64,000 bases of DNA. Source: Xanthobacteraceae bacterium. GTDB taxonomy: Bacteria; Pseudomonadota; Alphaproteobacteria; Rhizobiales; Xanthobacteraceae. Under the pieces are notes generated by a model that was not told the origin of the DNA, did not search any database, and saw nothing but the letters and a program-made list of their open reading frames with translations. Numbering within the stretch: position 1 is the stretch's first letter; each line of letters starts with the position of its first letter. The position numbers and the translations under genes were made by a program. Shown in pieces: positions 53,282 to 63,067 of this stretch. Location: contig JAQGJU010000114.1 of the NCBI GenBank assembly GCA_028290465.1, positions 1-64,000 on the forward strand, in the 5' to 3' direction.

Positions 53282-54448
53282 ATGACGCTTTGGATGGCCT
53301 TTTTGTTGATGACCGCGGCGGCGGTTTTCGCCGTGCTGTGGCCGTTGTCGCGGCGCCGGGACGCGGTTCAGGCCGACCCTAGCGACGTTGTGGTGTATCG
53401 CGACCAGCTTGAAGAGATCGCGCGCGACCGCGCGGCCGGGCGGATCGCCGAGACCGAGGCCGAGGCCGCCCGCGTCGAAGTTTCGCGCCGCCTGATCGCG
53501 GCAGCCGATGCCTCGGAACCAATTTCATCGAAGCCGGTGGGCCCCGCCGGGCTGTGGCGCCGCCGCATTGCAGCCGTCGCCGTCCTGGTGGCGCTGCCGG
53601 TCGGCTGCGGCGCGCTGTATCTGGCCTTCGGCTCACCCCAGCTTCCGGCTCAGCCGCTGGCCGCCCGTATGGAGCCCCAGCCTGCCGGACAGCAGCCGGT
53701 CGCCGAACTGGTGACCCGCGTCGAGGGCCACCTGGAACGCAATCCGGACGATGGCCAGGGCTGGGAAGTGGTGGCGCCGGTCTATCTGCGGCTCGGCCGC
53801 TATGCCGACGCGGTGCGGGCGCGCCAGAATGCACTGCGCCTGCTGGGCGCCAGTGCCGCGCGCGAGGCCGATCTCGGCGAGGCGCTGGTCGCGGCCGGCA
53901 ACGGCGTCATTACGGCCGACGCCAAGGCCGCGTTCGATCGCGCGCTGGCGCGCGACGCCAAGGACGTCAAGGCGCGCTATTTTATTGGCCTCGCGGCCGA
54001 ACAGGACGGCCGTCGCGACGATGCCGCCAAGATTTGGAGCGCATTGGCGGCCGATGCGCCCAGCGACGCGCCGTGGCTCGGTTTCGTGCGTCAGGCACTG
54101 GCCCGCGTCGGCGGCACGGTGCCGGCGCCGGCCGAATCTCCGAATACGAATATGGCGGCTCCGGCGGCGCCGGGACCGAGCGCGGCCGATGTGGCCGCGG
54201 CCAAGGACATGTCCGAGACCGACCGCAACGAGATGATCCGCGGCATGGTGGCGCGGCTTGCCGACCGTCTCAGGACCGAGCCGGCCGACCTCGAAGGCTG
54301 GTTGCGGCTGCTGCGAGCCTATATGGTGTTGGGCCAGCGCGAAAAAGCCATGGAGGCGGCCGACGATGCCCGCCGCGCCTTTGCGGCCGAGCCCGACAAG
54401 CTGCGCCGGATCGACGAACTGGTAAAAGGCCTCGGCCTTGCGGGCTGA
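53282..54448 (+). CDS. ccmI: Cytochrome c maturation protein CcmI (CycH)
   Basis: A 388-residue inner-membrane apocytochrome c chaperone. An N-terminal span (about 3-22), a short cytoplasmic leucine-zipper-like loop (VYRDQLEEIARDRAAGRIAETEAEAARVEVSRRLI), a second span (about 96-116), and a large periplasmic part with TPR-like helices (GWEVVAPVYLRLGRYADAVRARQNALRLLG, ARYFIGLAAEQDGRRDDAAKIW, GWLRLLRAYMVLGQREKAMEA) match CcmI/CycH. It starts the ccmIEFH block, all on the plus strand with small or no gaps. Confidence 0.93.
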   Translation: MTLWMAFLLMTAAAVFAVLWPLSRRRDAVQADPSDVVVYRDQLEEIARDRAAGRIAETEAEAARVEVSRRLIAAADASEPISSKPVGPAGLWRRRIAAVAVLVALPVGCGALYLAFGSPQLPAQPLAARMEPQPAGQQPVAELVTRVEGHLERNPDDGQGWEVVAPVYLRLGRYADAVRARQNALRLLGASAAREADLGEALVAAGNGVITADAKAAFDRALARDAKDVKARYFIGLAAEQDGRRDDAAKIWSALAADAPSDAPWLGFVRQALARVGGTVPAPAESPNTNMAAPAAPGPSAADVAAAKDMSETDRNEMIRGMVARLADRLRTEPADLEGWLRLLRAYMVLGQREKAMEAADDARRAFAAEPDKLRRIDELVKGLGLAG

Positions 54449-54514
54449 TCGCACGACAAGCTCGGGACTGCGAGAGCCGCTCGAACATAAATGCCTGCGA
54501 CAGGAAAGAACACG

Positions 54515-55051
54515 ATGACCCGCAAGCAGCGACGTCTGGTGCTGATCGGTTCCGGTCTCGGTGTGCTGGCGATCTCGGTCGGCCTGGTGCTGAGCGCGCT
54601 CAAGGACTCCATCGTGTTCTTCAATTCGCCGACCGACATCGTCGAAAAGAAGGTCGCGCCGGGCACCCGTGTGCGCCTGGGCGGGCTGGTACTGCCCGGC
54701 ACCTTGCAGCGCGGCGACGCGCTCCAGGTTCGCTTCGAGGTGTCGGACGGCAAAACTCAAATCCCGGTCAGCTATCAGGGCATCCTGCCGGACCTGTTCC
54801 GCGAAGGGCAGGGCGTCGTCACCGAAGGCGCGCTGGAGCCGGGCGGTACCTTCAAGGCGAGTTCGGTGCTGGCCAAGCACGACGAAAACTACATGCCGAA
54901 GGAAGTCGCGGACGCCTTGAAGAAGACCGGCCATTGGAAGGACGAGTACGAGAAGGCCAAAGCCGGCAAGCCCGGGACCGTTAAACCTGATGTCGGCAAG
55001 GCGGCCGCCACCACGCCGGTCGCCGACACGCCGAAGGGGAGCGTGCAATGA
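54515..55051 (+). CDS. ccmE: Heme chaperone CcmE (CycJ)
   Basis: A 178-residue periplasmic, membrane-anchored heme chaperone. An N-terminal span (about 9-29) is followed by the OB-fold domain with [40 protein letters not shown], and the covalent heme site [13 protein letters not shown] (His122, Tyr126). A flexible Lys/Pro-rich tail ends the protein. AGGAAAGA precedes ATG 54515. It overlaps ccmF by 4 bases (ATGA). Confidence 0.97.
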   Translation: MTRKQRRLVLIGSGLGVLAISVGLVLSALKDSIVFFNSPTDIVEKKVAPGTRVRLGGLVLPGTLQRGDALQVRFEVSDGKTQIPVSYQGILPDLFREGQGVVTEGALEPGGTFKASSVLAKHDENYMPKEVADALKKTGHWKDEYEKAKAGKPGTVKPDVGKAAATTPVADTPKGSVQ

Positions 55052-57051
55052 TCCCGGAGCTTGGACATTACGCGCTGGTGCTGGCCTTCGGCCTCGCGCT
55101 GGTTCAGGCCATCGTTCCGATCATTGGCGCCCGCAGCCGTGACGCTACGCTGATGGGCGTCGCGGCGCCGACCGCGCTGGCGCAGTTCGGCTTTGTCGCA
55201 TTTTCGTTCGCGGCGCTGGCCGCGTCCTATGTCGTGTCGGATTTCTCGGTGCTCAACGTATTCGAGAATTCGCACTCGATGATGCCGCTGATCTACAAAC
55301 TGACCAGCACCTGGGGCAATCATGAAGGCTCGATGCTGCTCTGGGTGCTGATCCTGTCGCTGTTCGGCGCCATGGTGGCGGTGTTCGGCCGCAATCTGCC
55401 AGCCTCGCTGAAGGCCAATGTGCTGGGCGTGCAGGCCTGGATCGCGGCGGCGTTCTATCTGTTCATTCTGATGACCTCCAATCCGTTTATGCGCATCGCG
55501 CAGCCACCGCTGGAGGGCCGCGACCTCAACCCGATCCTGCAGGACATGGGTTTGGCGATCCATCCGCCGATGCTCTATCTCGGCTATGTCGGCTTCTCGA
55601 TCACCTTTTCGTTCGCGATGGCGGCGCTGATCGAAGGCCGGATCGATGCCGCCTGGGCGCGCTGGGTGCGGCCCTGGGCGCTCGCCGCCTGGATGTTCCT
55701 GACGCTCGGCATCTCGATGGGGTCGTACTGGGCCTATTATGAACTCGGCTGGGGCGGCTGGTGGTTCTGGGATCCGGTCGAGAATGCGTCGCTGATGCCG
55801 TGGATCGCCGGCACGGCGCTGCTGCACTCCGCCGTGGTGATGGAAAAGCGCGACGCTCTCAAGGTGTGGACGGTTCTGCTGGCCATCCTGACGTTCTCGC
55901 TGTCGCTGATCGGTACGTTCCTGGTGCGGTCCGGCGTTCTGACCTCGGTGCATACCTTTGCCAGCGATCCTTCGCGTGGGATTTTCATTCTGGCCATCCT
56001 GACCGTATTCATCGGCGGCGCGCTGGCGCTGTTCGCCTGGCGCGCGTCGCTGCTGCGGCAGGGCGGACTGTTCGCGCCGATCTCCCGTGAGGGCGCGCTG
56101 GTGTTCAACAATCTGTTTCTGACCACGGCCTGCGCCACCGTATTCGTCGGCACGCTGTATCCGCTGGCGCTGGATGCGCTGACCGGGGAGAAGATCTCGG
56201 TCGGCGCGCCGTTCTTCAACGCCACCTTCGCGCCGCTGTTTCTGCCGCTGTTGCTGGCGGCGCCGTTCGGGCCGCTGCTGGCCTGGAAGCGCGGCGACCT
56301 CTACGGCGCGGCGCAGCGCCTGATGTGGGCGGCCGGCGCTGGCCTTGTGGTCGTGGCCGCGACCTTCGCGATAATGCATGGCGGGCCGGTGCTGGCGCCA
56401 TTTGGAATGGGCCTTGCTCTGTATGTCATCCTGGGCGCGCTGACCGATATTGCCGAGCGTACCGCGCTGTGGCGCGCGCCATGGCGCACCTCGTTGCAGC
56501 GGGCGCGCGGCCTGCCGCGCTCGGTCTGGGGCACCGCCTTCGCGCATGCCGGATTGGGCGTCTGCCTGATCGGCATCGTCTGCGAAAGCAGTTGGAACAC
56601 CGAGCGCATCGCCGCGCTCAAGCCGGGCGCGACGGTGGACATATCGTCGTATCAACTGACGTTCGACGGCGTGACGCAACGCGCCGGCCCGAACTACCGC
56701 GAACTGCTGGCGAAGTTCAGCGTGCGCCACGCCGGGCAGGCGGAAACGATCGCGGTGCTGGAGCCGGCCAAGCGCAATTTCCCGTCGCGTAACTCATCGA
56801 CGACCGAAGCCGCGCTGATGACCCGTGGCGTCAGCCAGCTCTATGTGTCGCTTGGCGAACCCAACGAAGACGGCTCGATTTCGGTGCGGATCTATCACAA
56901 GCCGTTCGTCCTGCTGATCTGGCTGGGCACGCTGGTGATGGTGTTCGGCGGCGGCCTGTCGCTGTCGGACCGGCGGCTGCGGGTCGGTGCGCCGAAGCCG
57001 GCCAAGGCCAAGAGGTCTATCGAAAAGCCCAGCCTACAGCCGGCGGAGTGA
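55048..57051 (+). CDS. ccmF: Cytochrome c heme lyase subunit CcmF (CycK)
   Basis: A 667-residue inner-membrane protein with about fifteen spans that, with CcmH, ligates heme to apocytochrome c. Signature parts are [13 protein letters not shown], and the tryptophan-rich WWD region [19 protein letters not shown], plus the large periplasmic loops around NPFMRIA and the C-terminal VESSW-like segment. AGGGGAG precedes the ATG, which overlaps the ccmE stop. Full length for the family. Confidence 0.97.
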   Translation: MIPELGHYALVLAFGLALVQAIVPIIGARSRDATLMGVAAPTALAQFGFVAFSFAALAASYVVSDFSVLNVFENSHSMMPLIYKLTSTWGNHEGSMLLWVLILSLFGAMVAVFGRNLPASLKANVLGVQAWIAAAFYLFILMTSNPFMRIAQPPLEGRDLNPILQDMGLAIHPPMLYLGYVGFSITFSFAMAALIEGRIDAAWARWVRPWALAAWMFLTLGISMGSYWAYYELGWGGWWFWDPVENASLMPWIAGTALLHSAVVMEKRDALKVWTVLLAILTFSLSLIGTFLVRSGVLTSVHTFASDPSRGIFILAILTVFIGGALALFAWRASLLRQGGLFAPISREGALVFNNLFLTTACATVFVGTLYPLALDALTGEKISVGAPFFNATFAPLFLPLLLAAPFGPLLAWKRGDLYGAAQRLMWAAGAGLVVVAATFAIMHGGPVLAPFGMGLALYVILGALTDIAERTALWRAPWRTSLQRARGLPRSVWGTAFAHAGLGVCLIGIVCESSWNTERIAALKPGATVDISSYQLTFDGVTQRAGPNYRELLAKFSVRHAGQAETIAVLEPAKRNFPSRNSSTTEAALMTRGVSQLYVSLGEPNEDGSISVRIYHKPFVLLIWLGTLVMVFGGGLSLSDRRLRVGAPKPAKAKRSIEKPSLQPAE

Positions 57052-57055
57052 GCGC

Positions 57056-57535
57056 GTGAACCGGTGTCGCGGCGTTGCTCTCGGATTGATCCTCCTGGCA
57101 GTCGGCGCAGGTGCAGCGCTCGCCGTGCAGCCCGACGAAGTGCTGAAAGATCCGACGCTGGAAAGCCGCGCGCGCGTGCTGTCGAAAGAGCTGCGCTGCA
57201 TGGTCTGCCAGAACCAGTCGATTGACGATTCCGATGCGCCGCTGGCCCGCGATCTGCGCCTGCTGGTGCGCGAGCGGCTGACTGCCGGCGACAGCAACAA
57301 CCAGGTGATGGATTTTCTGGTGGCGCGCTACGGCGCCTTCGTGCTGCTTAAGCCGCCTTTCAATTGGCACACCGTGGGGCTGTGGCTGTTGTCGCCGGTC
57401 GTGCTGATCGTTGGTGGGCTGGCGCTGTTTGTAATGAACCGGCGGCGCGTGACAGGTTCGAGCGCTAGTGCCGTTTCCGCCGATGGCCTCACGGCAGACG
57501 AACAGGCTCGGGTGAGCAAACTACTTCAGCCTTAG
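57056..57535 (+). CDS. ccmH: Cytochrome c maturation thiol reductase CcmH (CycL)
   Basis: A 159-residue membrane-anchored thioredoxin-type reductase of apocytochrome c. A signal/anchor (about 4-24), the conserved motif LRCMVCQNQSIDDSDAPLA with Cys48 and Cys51, and a C-terminal span (about 103-123, GLWLLSPVVLIVGGLALFV) are visible. The start is the GTG at 57056 with GGAG upstream, 4 bases after the ccmF stop; the open frame to 56987 lies within ccmF. No ccmG-type thioredoxin or degP follows, unlike some relatives. Confidence 0.95.
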   Translation: MNRCRGVALGLILLAVGAGAALAVQPDEVLKDPTLESRARVLSKELRCMVCQNQSIDDSDAPLARDLRLLVRERLTAGDSNNQVMDFLVARYGAFVLLKPPFNWHTVGLWLLSPVVLIVGGLALFVMNRRRVTGSSASAVSADGLTADEQARVSKLLQP

Positions 57536-57823
57536 GCTAATTCTAAAGTGCTCTCATAGGCACATTGATTCAGCACGAGTTGTTGGCTCACTTTAGAAGC
57601 TCACCAAGAAAGTAAAACTAGCCGGCTCCAATATTCAGATTATAGAAATTCCAATATTGCGCGATTTTGACAATATTCGTTGACCCACTCTGGGAATGCA
57701 TTCAATAAATCATTCCTACTCGTGTAGGCAGCTAGTGCGGGAGCGTCTCCCCCAAGCCACCCAGTGATCGAGGTTCACTTGGGTTGCGCCGGTCGTAAGC
57801 CGGCATTGTGGGGAGTGCTACGA
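57536..57823 (+). promoter_or_regulatory. Intergenic region upstream of the siderophore receptor
   Basis: This 288-base region is AT-richer than its surroundings. TTCTAAAGTG (57541-57550) and CACTTTAGAA (57589-57598) form a 10-base inverted repeat with a 38-base loop directly after ccmH. A possible promoter is TTGACC (57680-57685) with CAATAA 17 bases later. I could not identify a Fur or Irr box with confidence. Confidence 0.4.
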
Positions 57824-60229
57824 ATGGGCAGCAAGAAGATTCCGGTTTCACTGCGACGGCCGAGCGGCTTTTCGCGACCTGAGTTCCTTCGCGATAAATC
57901 GTCGAGCACAGCGGTCGGCATGATCACCGCGGCGTGCATCGTGTCCAGCATGCCGATGGCCAGCGCGATCGCGCAGACGTCGACTCCCGGGCAATTGCCT
58001 TCGCTCACCGTCGAGGCACCGGCGGAAGTAAAAAAGAAGAAGCCGCAGACCCGTCCGGCCACGCGACGTTCCAGCACATCGCGCTCGACCGGTACGCGCC
58101 CGCCGACCGGACCGGGTTCGACGGCCGGCGATGCCTCGGCGACACCGAAGGCCGCCAACGCCAATCCGTATGCCGACCCCAGCGCGCCCTACAAGGTCGA
58201 TCGCTCGGCCAATACCAAGCTGACGCAGCCGATTTTGGACACGCCGCGCTCCGTCACGACCATTCCGAAGGAAGTCATCCAGGACAAGGCCGCGACCTCA
58301 TTTGTCGAACTCGCCCGCACCATGCCGGGCGTCACGCTCGGTACCGGCGAGGGCGGCAATTCGTTCGGCGACCGCCTGATCATCCGCGGGTTCGATACCC
58401 GCAACGACATGTTCATCGACGGCGTGCGCGATCCGGGCGTCGCAATCCGAGAGAATTTCGGCACCGAGCAGGTCGAAATTCTCAAGGGACCGTCCTCGAC
58501 CGTCGCCGGCCGCGGCACCGCGGGCGCCGCGGTCAATGTCGTCACCAAGAAGCCGAGCTTCGACAAGAATTTCGGCGAACTGACCTCGGTTCTCGGCACC
58601 GACCAGACGACGCGCTTCACCACCGACGTCAATCAGATCGTCTCGCCGCAATTCGCGATCCGCGCCAACGGCATGTGGCAGGAGGCAAATGTCGCCGGCC
58701 GCGATTACGTGTTCGACAACCGCTGGGGCGGGCTCTTGGCCGCGACCTGGAAGCCGACCGACCGCTTCAAGGTGACGGTCGACCACTATCACATCGCCCT
58801 CGATCAACTGCCGGACTGGGGCGTTCCGACCCAACCAAGCGCCAAGCGCCCGTTCACCGAATTCGGCGTGGACCGCAGCAATTACTATGGCATTCCGGCC
58901 CGCGACTTCCAGCGAAGCAAGCAGGACATTTCCACGGCGACGACGGAAATCGAATTCAACGACGCGGTGAAGATGACCAACAAGTCCCGCTTCGGATATT
59001 CGCTGATGGATTACGTGGTTGGCGCACCGGAGCGATATGATGTGGCGAGCCAAACTGTGATCTCCAGCCCGAAGAGCCGGTTCCAGGAAACCCAGATCGC
59101 CGCCAACCAGACCGATTTCACCGTGAAGTTCGATACCGGCGTCATCAAGCACACGGCCGTTATCGGCGCTGAAATCAGCCGCGAGAGCCTGGAGCGCGAC
59201 ACTTATAACGGACTCGCGACCGAAGCCTTCGGCATGAGCAATAGCGGCACCCCTCTGAACCTGTGGAACCCGAACGCGGGGGCCATTAGCTTTAGCGGCG
59301 ATCCGACCTTGACCGGCCGGCCGGCCGATGTCGTGGTCAACAGCAAGAGCACCTATGTCCTCGATACGCTCAACTACAATGACTGGCTGTTCCTGACCGG
59401 TGGTGTGCGTCTCGACGACTACAATATCGACGCCTCAAGTGCCGCCACCGGGGCGCTGACGCGTCACGATACACTGCTCAACTACAACGCCGGCATCACC
59501 TACAAGCCGGTGCCGTATGGCAGCATCTATGTGGCCTACGGCACGTCCTCGGCGCCGATGGGCTCCGACCTCGACGCCAGCGCGTCGGACTACGGTGGGT
59601 TGACGGCGACTAACGCCACGCTCGGTCCCGAGCAGAACACCAGCGCCGAAATCGGCACCAAATGGGAACTGTTCGACCGGCATCTGCTGCTGACCGCCGC
59701 GCTGTTCCAGAACGAAAAGACCGGCGGACGCGAGAACCTTGGCGCCGGAGCAACAGCGACGGTGACAGCCACCGGCGCCTATCGGATTCGCGGTCTCGAA
59801 CTCGGCGCAAGCGGCAACATCACGCAGAAATGGAGCGTGTTCGGCGGCGTCGTGCTCATGGACACCGAGGTGACCGACTCGAACACAGCGTCCAATATCG
59901 GTCTTAAACTCGCCAATGTCGCGCACCAGTCGTTCTCGCTGCTGACCAAGTACAAACTGACCGACCGACTGACCATCGGCGGCCAGGCCACCTACAAGAG
60001 CGATGTGCTGGGCGGCACTTTCTCGGCAAATACCGGCAACGTGTTGCCGTCGTCGTGGCGGTTCGATGCCTTGGCCGAATACGAGGTCAACAAGTGGCTG
60101 ACCGCCAAGGTCAACGTGAACAACATCTTCGACGAGGTCATCTATGACGCGTTCTACCGAAGCCAGGCCCCGTTCGCGTATCTGGCGCCGGGCCGCGTCG
60201 CCTATCTGACCGTGACGGCCAAATACTGA
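57824..60229 (+). CDS. TonB-dependent siderophore receptor (Fiu/CirA-like)
   Basis: An 801-residue outer membrane receptor for ferric siderophores, probably catecholate type. A long signal region (about 1-55) precedes a basic Lys/Arg/Pro/Thr-rich linker. The plug domain has PRSVTTIPKEVIQDK, FGDRLIIRGFDTRNDMFIDGVRDPG, and EQVEILKGPSSTVAGRGTAGAAVNVVTKKP, and the barrel runs to the terminal aromatic TVTAKY. The TonB box is probably LPSLTVEAP near residue 60. GGGGAG precedes ATG 57824. It is followed by piuC-type, exbB, exbD and tonB genes, so the whole uptake unit is encoded together. Confidence 0.95.
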   Translation: MGSKKIPVSLRRPSGFSRPEFLRDKSSSTAVGMITAACIVSSMPMASAIAQTSTPGQLPSLTVEAPAEVKKKKPQTRPATRRSSTSRSTGTRPPTGPGSTAGDASATPKAANANPYADPSAPYKVDRSANTKLTQPILDTPRSVTTIPKEVIQDKAATSFVELARTMPGVTLGTGEGGNSFGDRLIIRGFDTRNDMFIDGVRDPGVAIRENFGTEQVEILKGPSSTVAGRGTAGAAVNVVTKKPSFDKNFGELTSVLGTDQTTRFTTDVNQIVSPQFAIRANGMWQEANVAGRDYVFDNRWGGLLAATWKPTDRFKVTVDHYHIALDQLPDWGVPTQPSAKRPFTEFGVDRSNYYGIPARDFQRSKQDISTATTEIEFNDAVKMTNKSRFGYSLMDYVVGAPERYDVASQTVISSPKSRFQETQIAANQTDFTVKFDTGVIKHTAVIGAEISRESLERDTYNGLATEAFGMSNSGTPLNLWNPNAGAISFSGDPTLTGRPADVVVNSKSTYVLDTLNYNDWLFLTGGVRLDDYNIDASSAATGALTRHDTLLNYNAGITYKPVPYGSIYVAYGTSSAPMGSDLDASASDYGGLTATNATLGPEQNTSAEIGTKWELFDRHLLLTAALFQNEKTGGRENLGAGATATVTATGAYRIRGLELGASGNITQKWSVFGGVVLMDTEVTDSNTASNIGLKLANVAHQSFSLLTKYKLTDRLTIGGQATYKSDVLGGTFSANTGNVLPSSWRFDALAEYEVNKWLTAKVNVNNIFDEVIYDAFYRSQAPFAYLAPGRVAYLTVTAKY

Positions 60230-60277
60230 CGATCCGGCCCACGCGCTCCGGCGCCGGATTCCACTACGGAGAATTGA

Positions 60278-60961
60278 GTGCTGACCTGCATCCCGGAAGT
60301 TTTGACCAAGGCGCAGGTCGCTCATTGCCGCGAAGTCATGCGGCAGGCGGAGTGGGAAGACGGCCGCGTCACCGCCGGCACGGTCGCGGCTGCCGTAAAG
60401 AACAATTTCCAACTGCCGCAGACCTCCAAGCTGGCGGCAGAACTCGGCGACATCGTGATGGACGCGTTGTCGTCGAGCCCCCTGTTTGTCTCGGCGGCGC
60501 TGCCGCTGCGCATCCTGCCGCCGATGTTCAACCGCTATGGGGTCGGGCAGACGTTTGGTGTTCACGTCGACAATGCGATTCGCAGCGTGCCCGGAACGCC
60601 GGTGCGGATCCGCACCGATCTGTCGGCGACGTTGTTTCTCGCTGAGCCCGACGAATACGACGGCGGTGATCTGGTGATCGAAACCAGCTATGGCGGCCAC
60701 GAAATCAAACTGCCGGCCGGCGATCTGGTGCTGTATCCGGCGACCAGCCTGCATTGCGTGACGCCGATTACGCGCGGCGAACGCGTCGGTTCGTTCTTCT
60801 GGATCCAGAGCATGATCCGCGACGATGGTCAGCGCGCGATCCTGTACGATCTCGACCAGACCATTCAGGACTTGCAGGCCGAGCGCGGCGCCGAGGATGC
60901 GTCCGCGGTGCGGCTTTCCGGCATCTACCACAACCTCATTCGCCAGTGGGCTGAAACGTGA
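60278..60961 (+). CDS. PKHD-type Fe(II)/2-oxoglutarate hydroxylase (PiuC/YbiX family)
   Basis: A 227-residue non-heme iron dioxygenase of the PiuC/YbiX family. The HxD...H metal triad is His96, Asp98 (GVHVDNAI) and His159 (TSLHCVTP), with Arg169 ([11 protein letters not shown]) binding 2-oxoglutarate. DGGDLVIET and [11 protein letters not shown] are family features. The start is a GTG at 60278 with GGAGA upstream. It follows the siderophore receptor by 48 bases and its stop overlaps the start of exbB. PiuC-type enzymes accompany catecholate receptors in many bacteria, although the physiological substrate is unsettled. Confidence 0.93.
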   Translation: MLTCIPEVLTKAQVAHCREVMRQAEWEDGRVTAGTVAAAVKNNFQLPQTSKLAAELGDIVMDALSSSPLFVSAALPLRILPPMFNRYGVGQTFGVHVDNAIRSVPGTPVRIRTDLSATLFLAEPDEYDGGDLVIETSYGGHEIKLPAGDLVLYPATSLHCVTPITRGERVGSFFWIQSMIRDDGQRAILYDLDQTIQDLQAERGAEDASAVRLSGIYHNLIRQWAET

Positions 60962-61752
60962 TGAATGGTTCGAAGATAAGTTTGCTTGGTGTGGTGTCGG
61001 CGGGCGCGTTGCTGCTCGGCATCGGTGCGGCGGCGGCGCAAGCACAGGATGTCGTGGTCGGCCTGCCGCGTGAATTGTCGCCGTGGGCGATGTTCCTGTC
61101 GGCCGACATCGTCGTCAAGGCGGTGATGATCGGCTTGGCCTTCGCGTCATTGGTGACCTGGACCGTGGGTCTGGTGAAGTTCATCGAGATCCGCACCGCC
61201 GACCGCTGGCTGGGCCGCGCCTTCGGTCTGCTCAAGCAATCGCCATCGCTCGAAGTTGCGGCCGAAAAGCTACGCGACCGGCACCGCATCGGCCGCTTGA
61301 TGATTGAGGCCGCGCTTGACGAATTGCGGCTCTCCGCCGGTCGCCCCGACAACGTCGGCATCAAGGAGCGGGTGCAGTCCTGCCTGTCCCGCGTTGAAAT
61401 CGCGGCGGCGAAATCGATCGGTCGCGGCACCGGCCTGCTGGCGACCATCGGCGCGACCGCGCCCTTTGTCGGGCTGTTCGGTACCGTGTGGGGCATCATG
61501 AACAGCTTCATCGGCATCTCGAAATCGCAGACCACCAATCTGGCGGTCGTCGCGCCCGGCATCGCCGAGGCGCTGCTGGCGACCGCCATCGGTCTGGTCG
61601 CGGCGATACCGGCGGTCATCATCTACAACCAGCTCAGCCGTGCGGTGACCAGCTATCGCATCGGCGTCGCGGATGTGGGCGCGTCCGTGATGCGGCTGGC
61701 GTCGCGCGATCTCGATCCGCCGTCGGCGGCTTCCAGGATGGCGGCAGAGTAG
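60961..61752 (+). CDS. exbB: TonB-system energiser ExbB
   Basis: A 263-residue inner-membrane protein of the MotA/TolQ/ExbB family. A signal-like or extra hydrophobic segment (about 6-28) is followed by three spans. The proton-channel motif is ATAPFVGLFGTVWGIMNSFIGI and PGIAEALLATAIGLVAAIPAVIIYNQL. It forms the ExbB pentamer around ExbD and uses the proton gradient to energise TonB. It starts at ATG 60961 within the TGA of the piuC-type gene. The extended N-terminus is typical of the ExbB type with a periplasmic extension. Confidence 0.95.
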   Translation: MNGSKISLLGVVSAGALLLGIGAAAAQAQDVVVGLPRELSPWAMFLSADIVVKAVMIGLAFASLVTWTVGLVKFIEIRTADRWLGRAFGLLKQSPSLEVAAEKLRDRHRIGRLMIEAALDELRLSAGRPDNVGIKERVQSCLSRVEIAAAKSIGRGTGLLATIGATAPFVGLFGTVWGIMNSFIGISKSQTTNLAVVAPGIAEALLATAIGLVAAIPAVIIYNQLSRAVTSYRIGVADVGASVMRLASRDLDPPSAASRMAAE

Positions 61753-61756
61753 TCCG

Positions 61757-62224
61757 ATGGCCGCAAATCTCGATTCCGGCGAAGATCTGGCAGAGATGAG
61801 CGAGATCAATGTCACGCCGTTTATCGACGTGATGCTGGTGCTGCTGATCATCTTCATGGTGGCGGCGCCGCTGTCGACGGTGGACGCGCCGGTCGATCTG
61901 CCGGTGTCGGTCGCCAAGCCCCAGCCGCGTCCCGACAAACCGGTATTCGTAACCCTCAAGGCCGATCTCGCGCTGCTGGTCGGCGAAAAGCAGGTCAGCA
62001 TCCAGGAGTTTCCGTCCGCCCTCGGCGTCGCGACCAAACTGCATCGCGACGAGCGCATTTTCCTGCGCGCCGATCAGGCGGTGCCGTATCGCGAACTCAC
62101 CCGCATCATGAACGCGCTGCGGGTCGAGGGCTATTTCAAGATCGCGCTGGTCGGCCTCGAAGGCGACGACAAACGCCCGACGCTGCCGGCCGCCCCTGCA
62201 CCCGCGCCGGAAGCCAAGCCGTGA
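61757..62224 (+). CDS. exbD: TonB-system energiser ExbD
   Basis: A 155-residue inner-membrane protein with one span (about 24-43) that contains the essential proton-carrying Asp in INVTPFIDVMLVLLIIFMV. The periplasmic domain has RIFLRADQAVPYRELTRIMNALRVEGYFKIALVG, as in the ExbD/TolR family. It lies 4 bases after exbB and its stop overlaps the tonB GTG start. A Pro/Ala-rich tail ends the protein. Confidence 0.95.
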   Translation: MAANLDSGEDLAEMSEINVTPFIDVMLVLLIIFMVAAPLSTVDAPVDLPVSVAKPQPRPDKPVFVTLKADLALLVGEKQVSIQEFPSALGVATKLHRDERIFLRADQAVPYRELTRIMNALRVEGYFKIALVGLEGDDKRPTLPAAPAPAPEAKP

Positions 62225-63045
62225 GCGTGTTCGACCCACCGCTGCACGAGACGCCGCGGCGCGCGCTGTCGCGCTGGATCGGCGTCGCGGTGCTGGTGGT
62301 CGGCGTGCATGCCGGGTCGGCCGCGCTGGCGCTGTGGCACTGGCCGCACCATGAGCAGGCCGACGAGGATATCGGCACGCCGATGATCGTCGAATTTGCC
62401 GCGCTGCCGTCGACACCGCAGAGCGAGGCGGAGGAAGCGGCCACCGGCGAACCCACCGAGGCGGCGCCGGCCACGCCCGAAGTCGAACAGAAATTATCAG
62501 CGCCGACCGAGACCAATCTGCCGACCGCGATCGCTTCGCCATACCGGCCGCCGCCGGACCTCGAAGTCGCGCAGGAACAGACGCAGAAGAAGGACGAGAC
62601 CGAGGAGGACGGCCAGCCCACCGAGGCCATCACGGCGGCGCCACCGACGCCGCCGAGTACGCCGGCCACACAGGCCGCCGAGGCGGCGCCGCCGTCAGTC
62701 TCTGAGGACACGCTGGTTGGAAGCCCGTCGGAGGGCAGCGCCATCGAGGCCACCAAGCTGCAGGAAGCGTGGAGTCGGGCGATCATGACGCATCTCGGCA
62801 AGCACAAGCGCTATCCGGAGAAGGCGCGGGCGCGCCGGGTCGAAGGCGAGGTAATGGTGCGCTTCGTGTTCGATCGCGCCGGCAAGGTGTTGCGTGCCGA
62901 GGTCGCCCACTCTTCGGGATCGCCGCTGCTCGACGAAGAAGGTGTCGCGCTGATGAGCCGCGCGTCGCCGCTGCCGTCGCTGCCGCCGCACATGCGTACC
63001 GAGCGGACCGAGCTTGTCGTTCCGATCATATTTCGCGTCAAGTGA
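62221..63045 (+). CDS. tonB: Energy-transducing protein TonB
   Basis: A 274-residue inner-membrane protein. A span near residues 20-40 (WIGVAVLVVGVHAGSAALALW, with the conserved His) is followed by a Pro/Glu/Thr-rich periplasmic linker (about 50-170) and a C-terminal TonB domain: LGKHKRYPEKARARRVEGEVMVRFVFDRAG and HSSGSPLLDEEGVALMSRASPLPSLPP, ending in LVVPIIFRV. The start is a GTG overlapping the exbD stop by 4 bases. It transduces ExbBD energy to the upstream receptor. Confidence 0.95.
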   Translation: MSVFDPPLHETPRRALSRWIGVAVLVVGVHAGSAALALWHWPHHEQADEDIGTPMIVEFAALPSTPQSEAEEAATGEPTEAAPATPEVEQKLSAPTETNLPTAIASPYRPPPDLEVAQEQTQKKDETEEDGQPTEAITAAPPTPPSTPATQAAEAAPPSVSEDTLVGSPSEGSAIEATKLQEAWSRAIMTHLGKHKRYPEKARARRVEGEVMVRFVFDRAGKVLRAEVAHSSGSPLLDEEGVALMSRASPLPSLPPHMRTERTELVVPIIFRVK

Positions 63046-63067
63046 AGCCCCGCATAGGCTCACCGAC

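Noticed and set aside
54889-56730. A 613-codon minus-strand frame opposite ccmF
   Set aside because: It is an antisense shadow, highly rich in Arg, Gln and His, over an unambiguous ccmF.
57541-57598. TTTAGAA/TTCTAAA half-sites as an Irr (ICE) box before the siderophore receptor
   Set aside because: The half-sites are 38 bases apart and in the wrong relative orientation to the remembered consensus; position after ccmH fits a weak terminator better.
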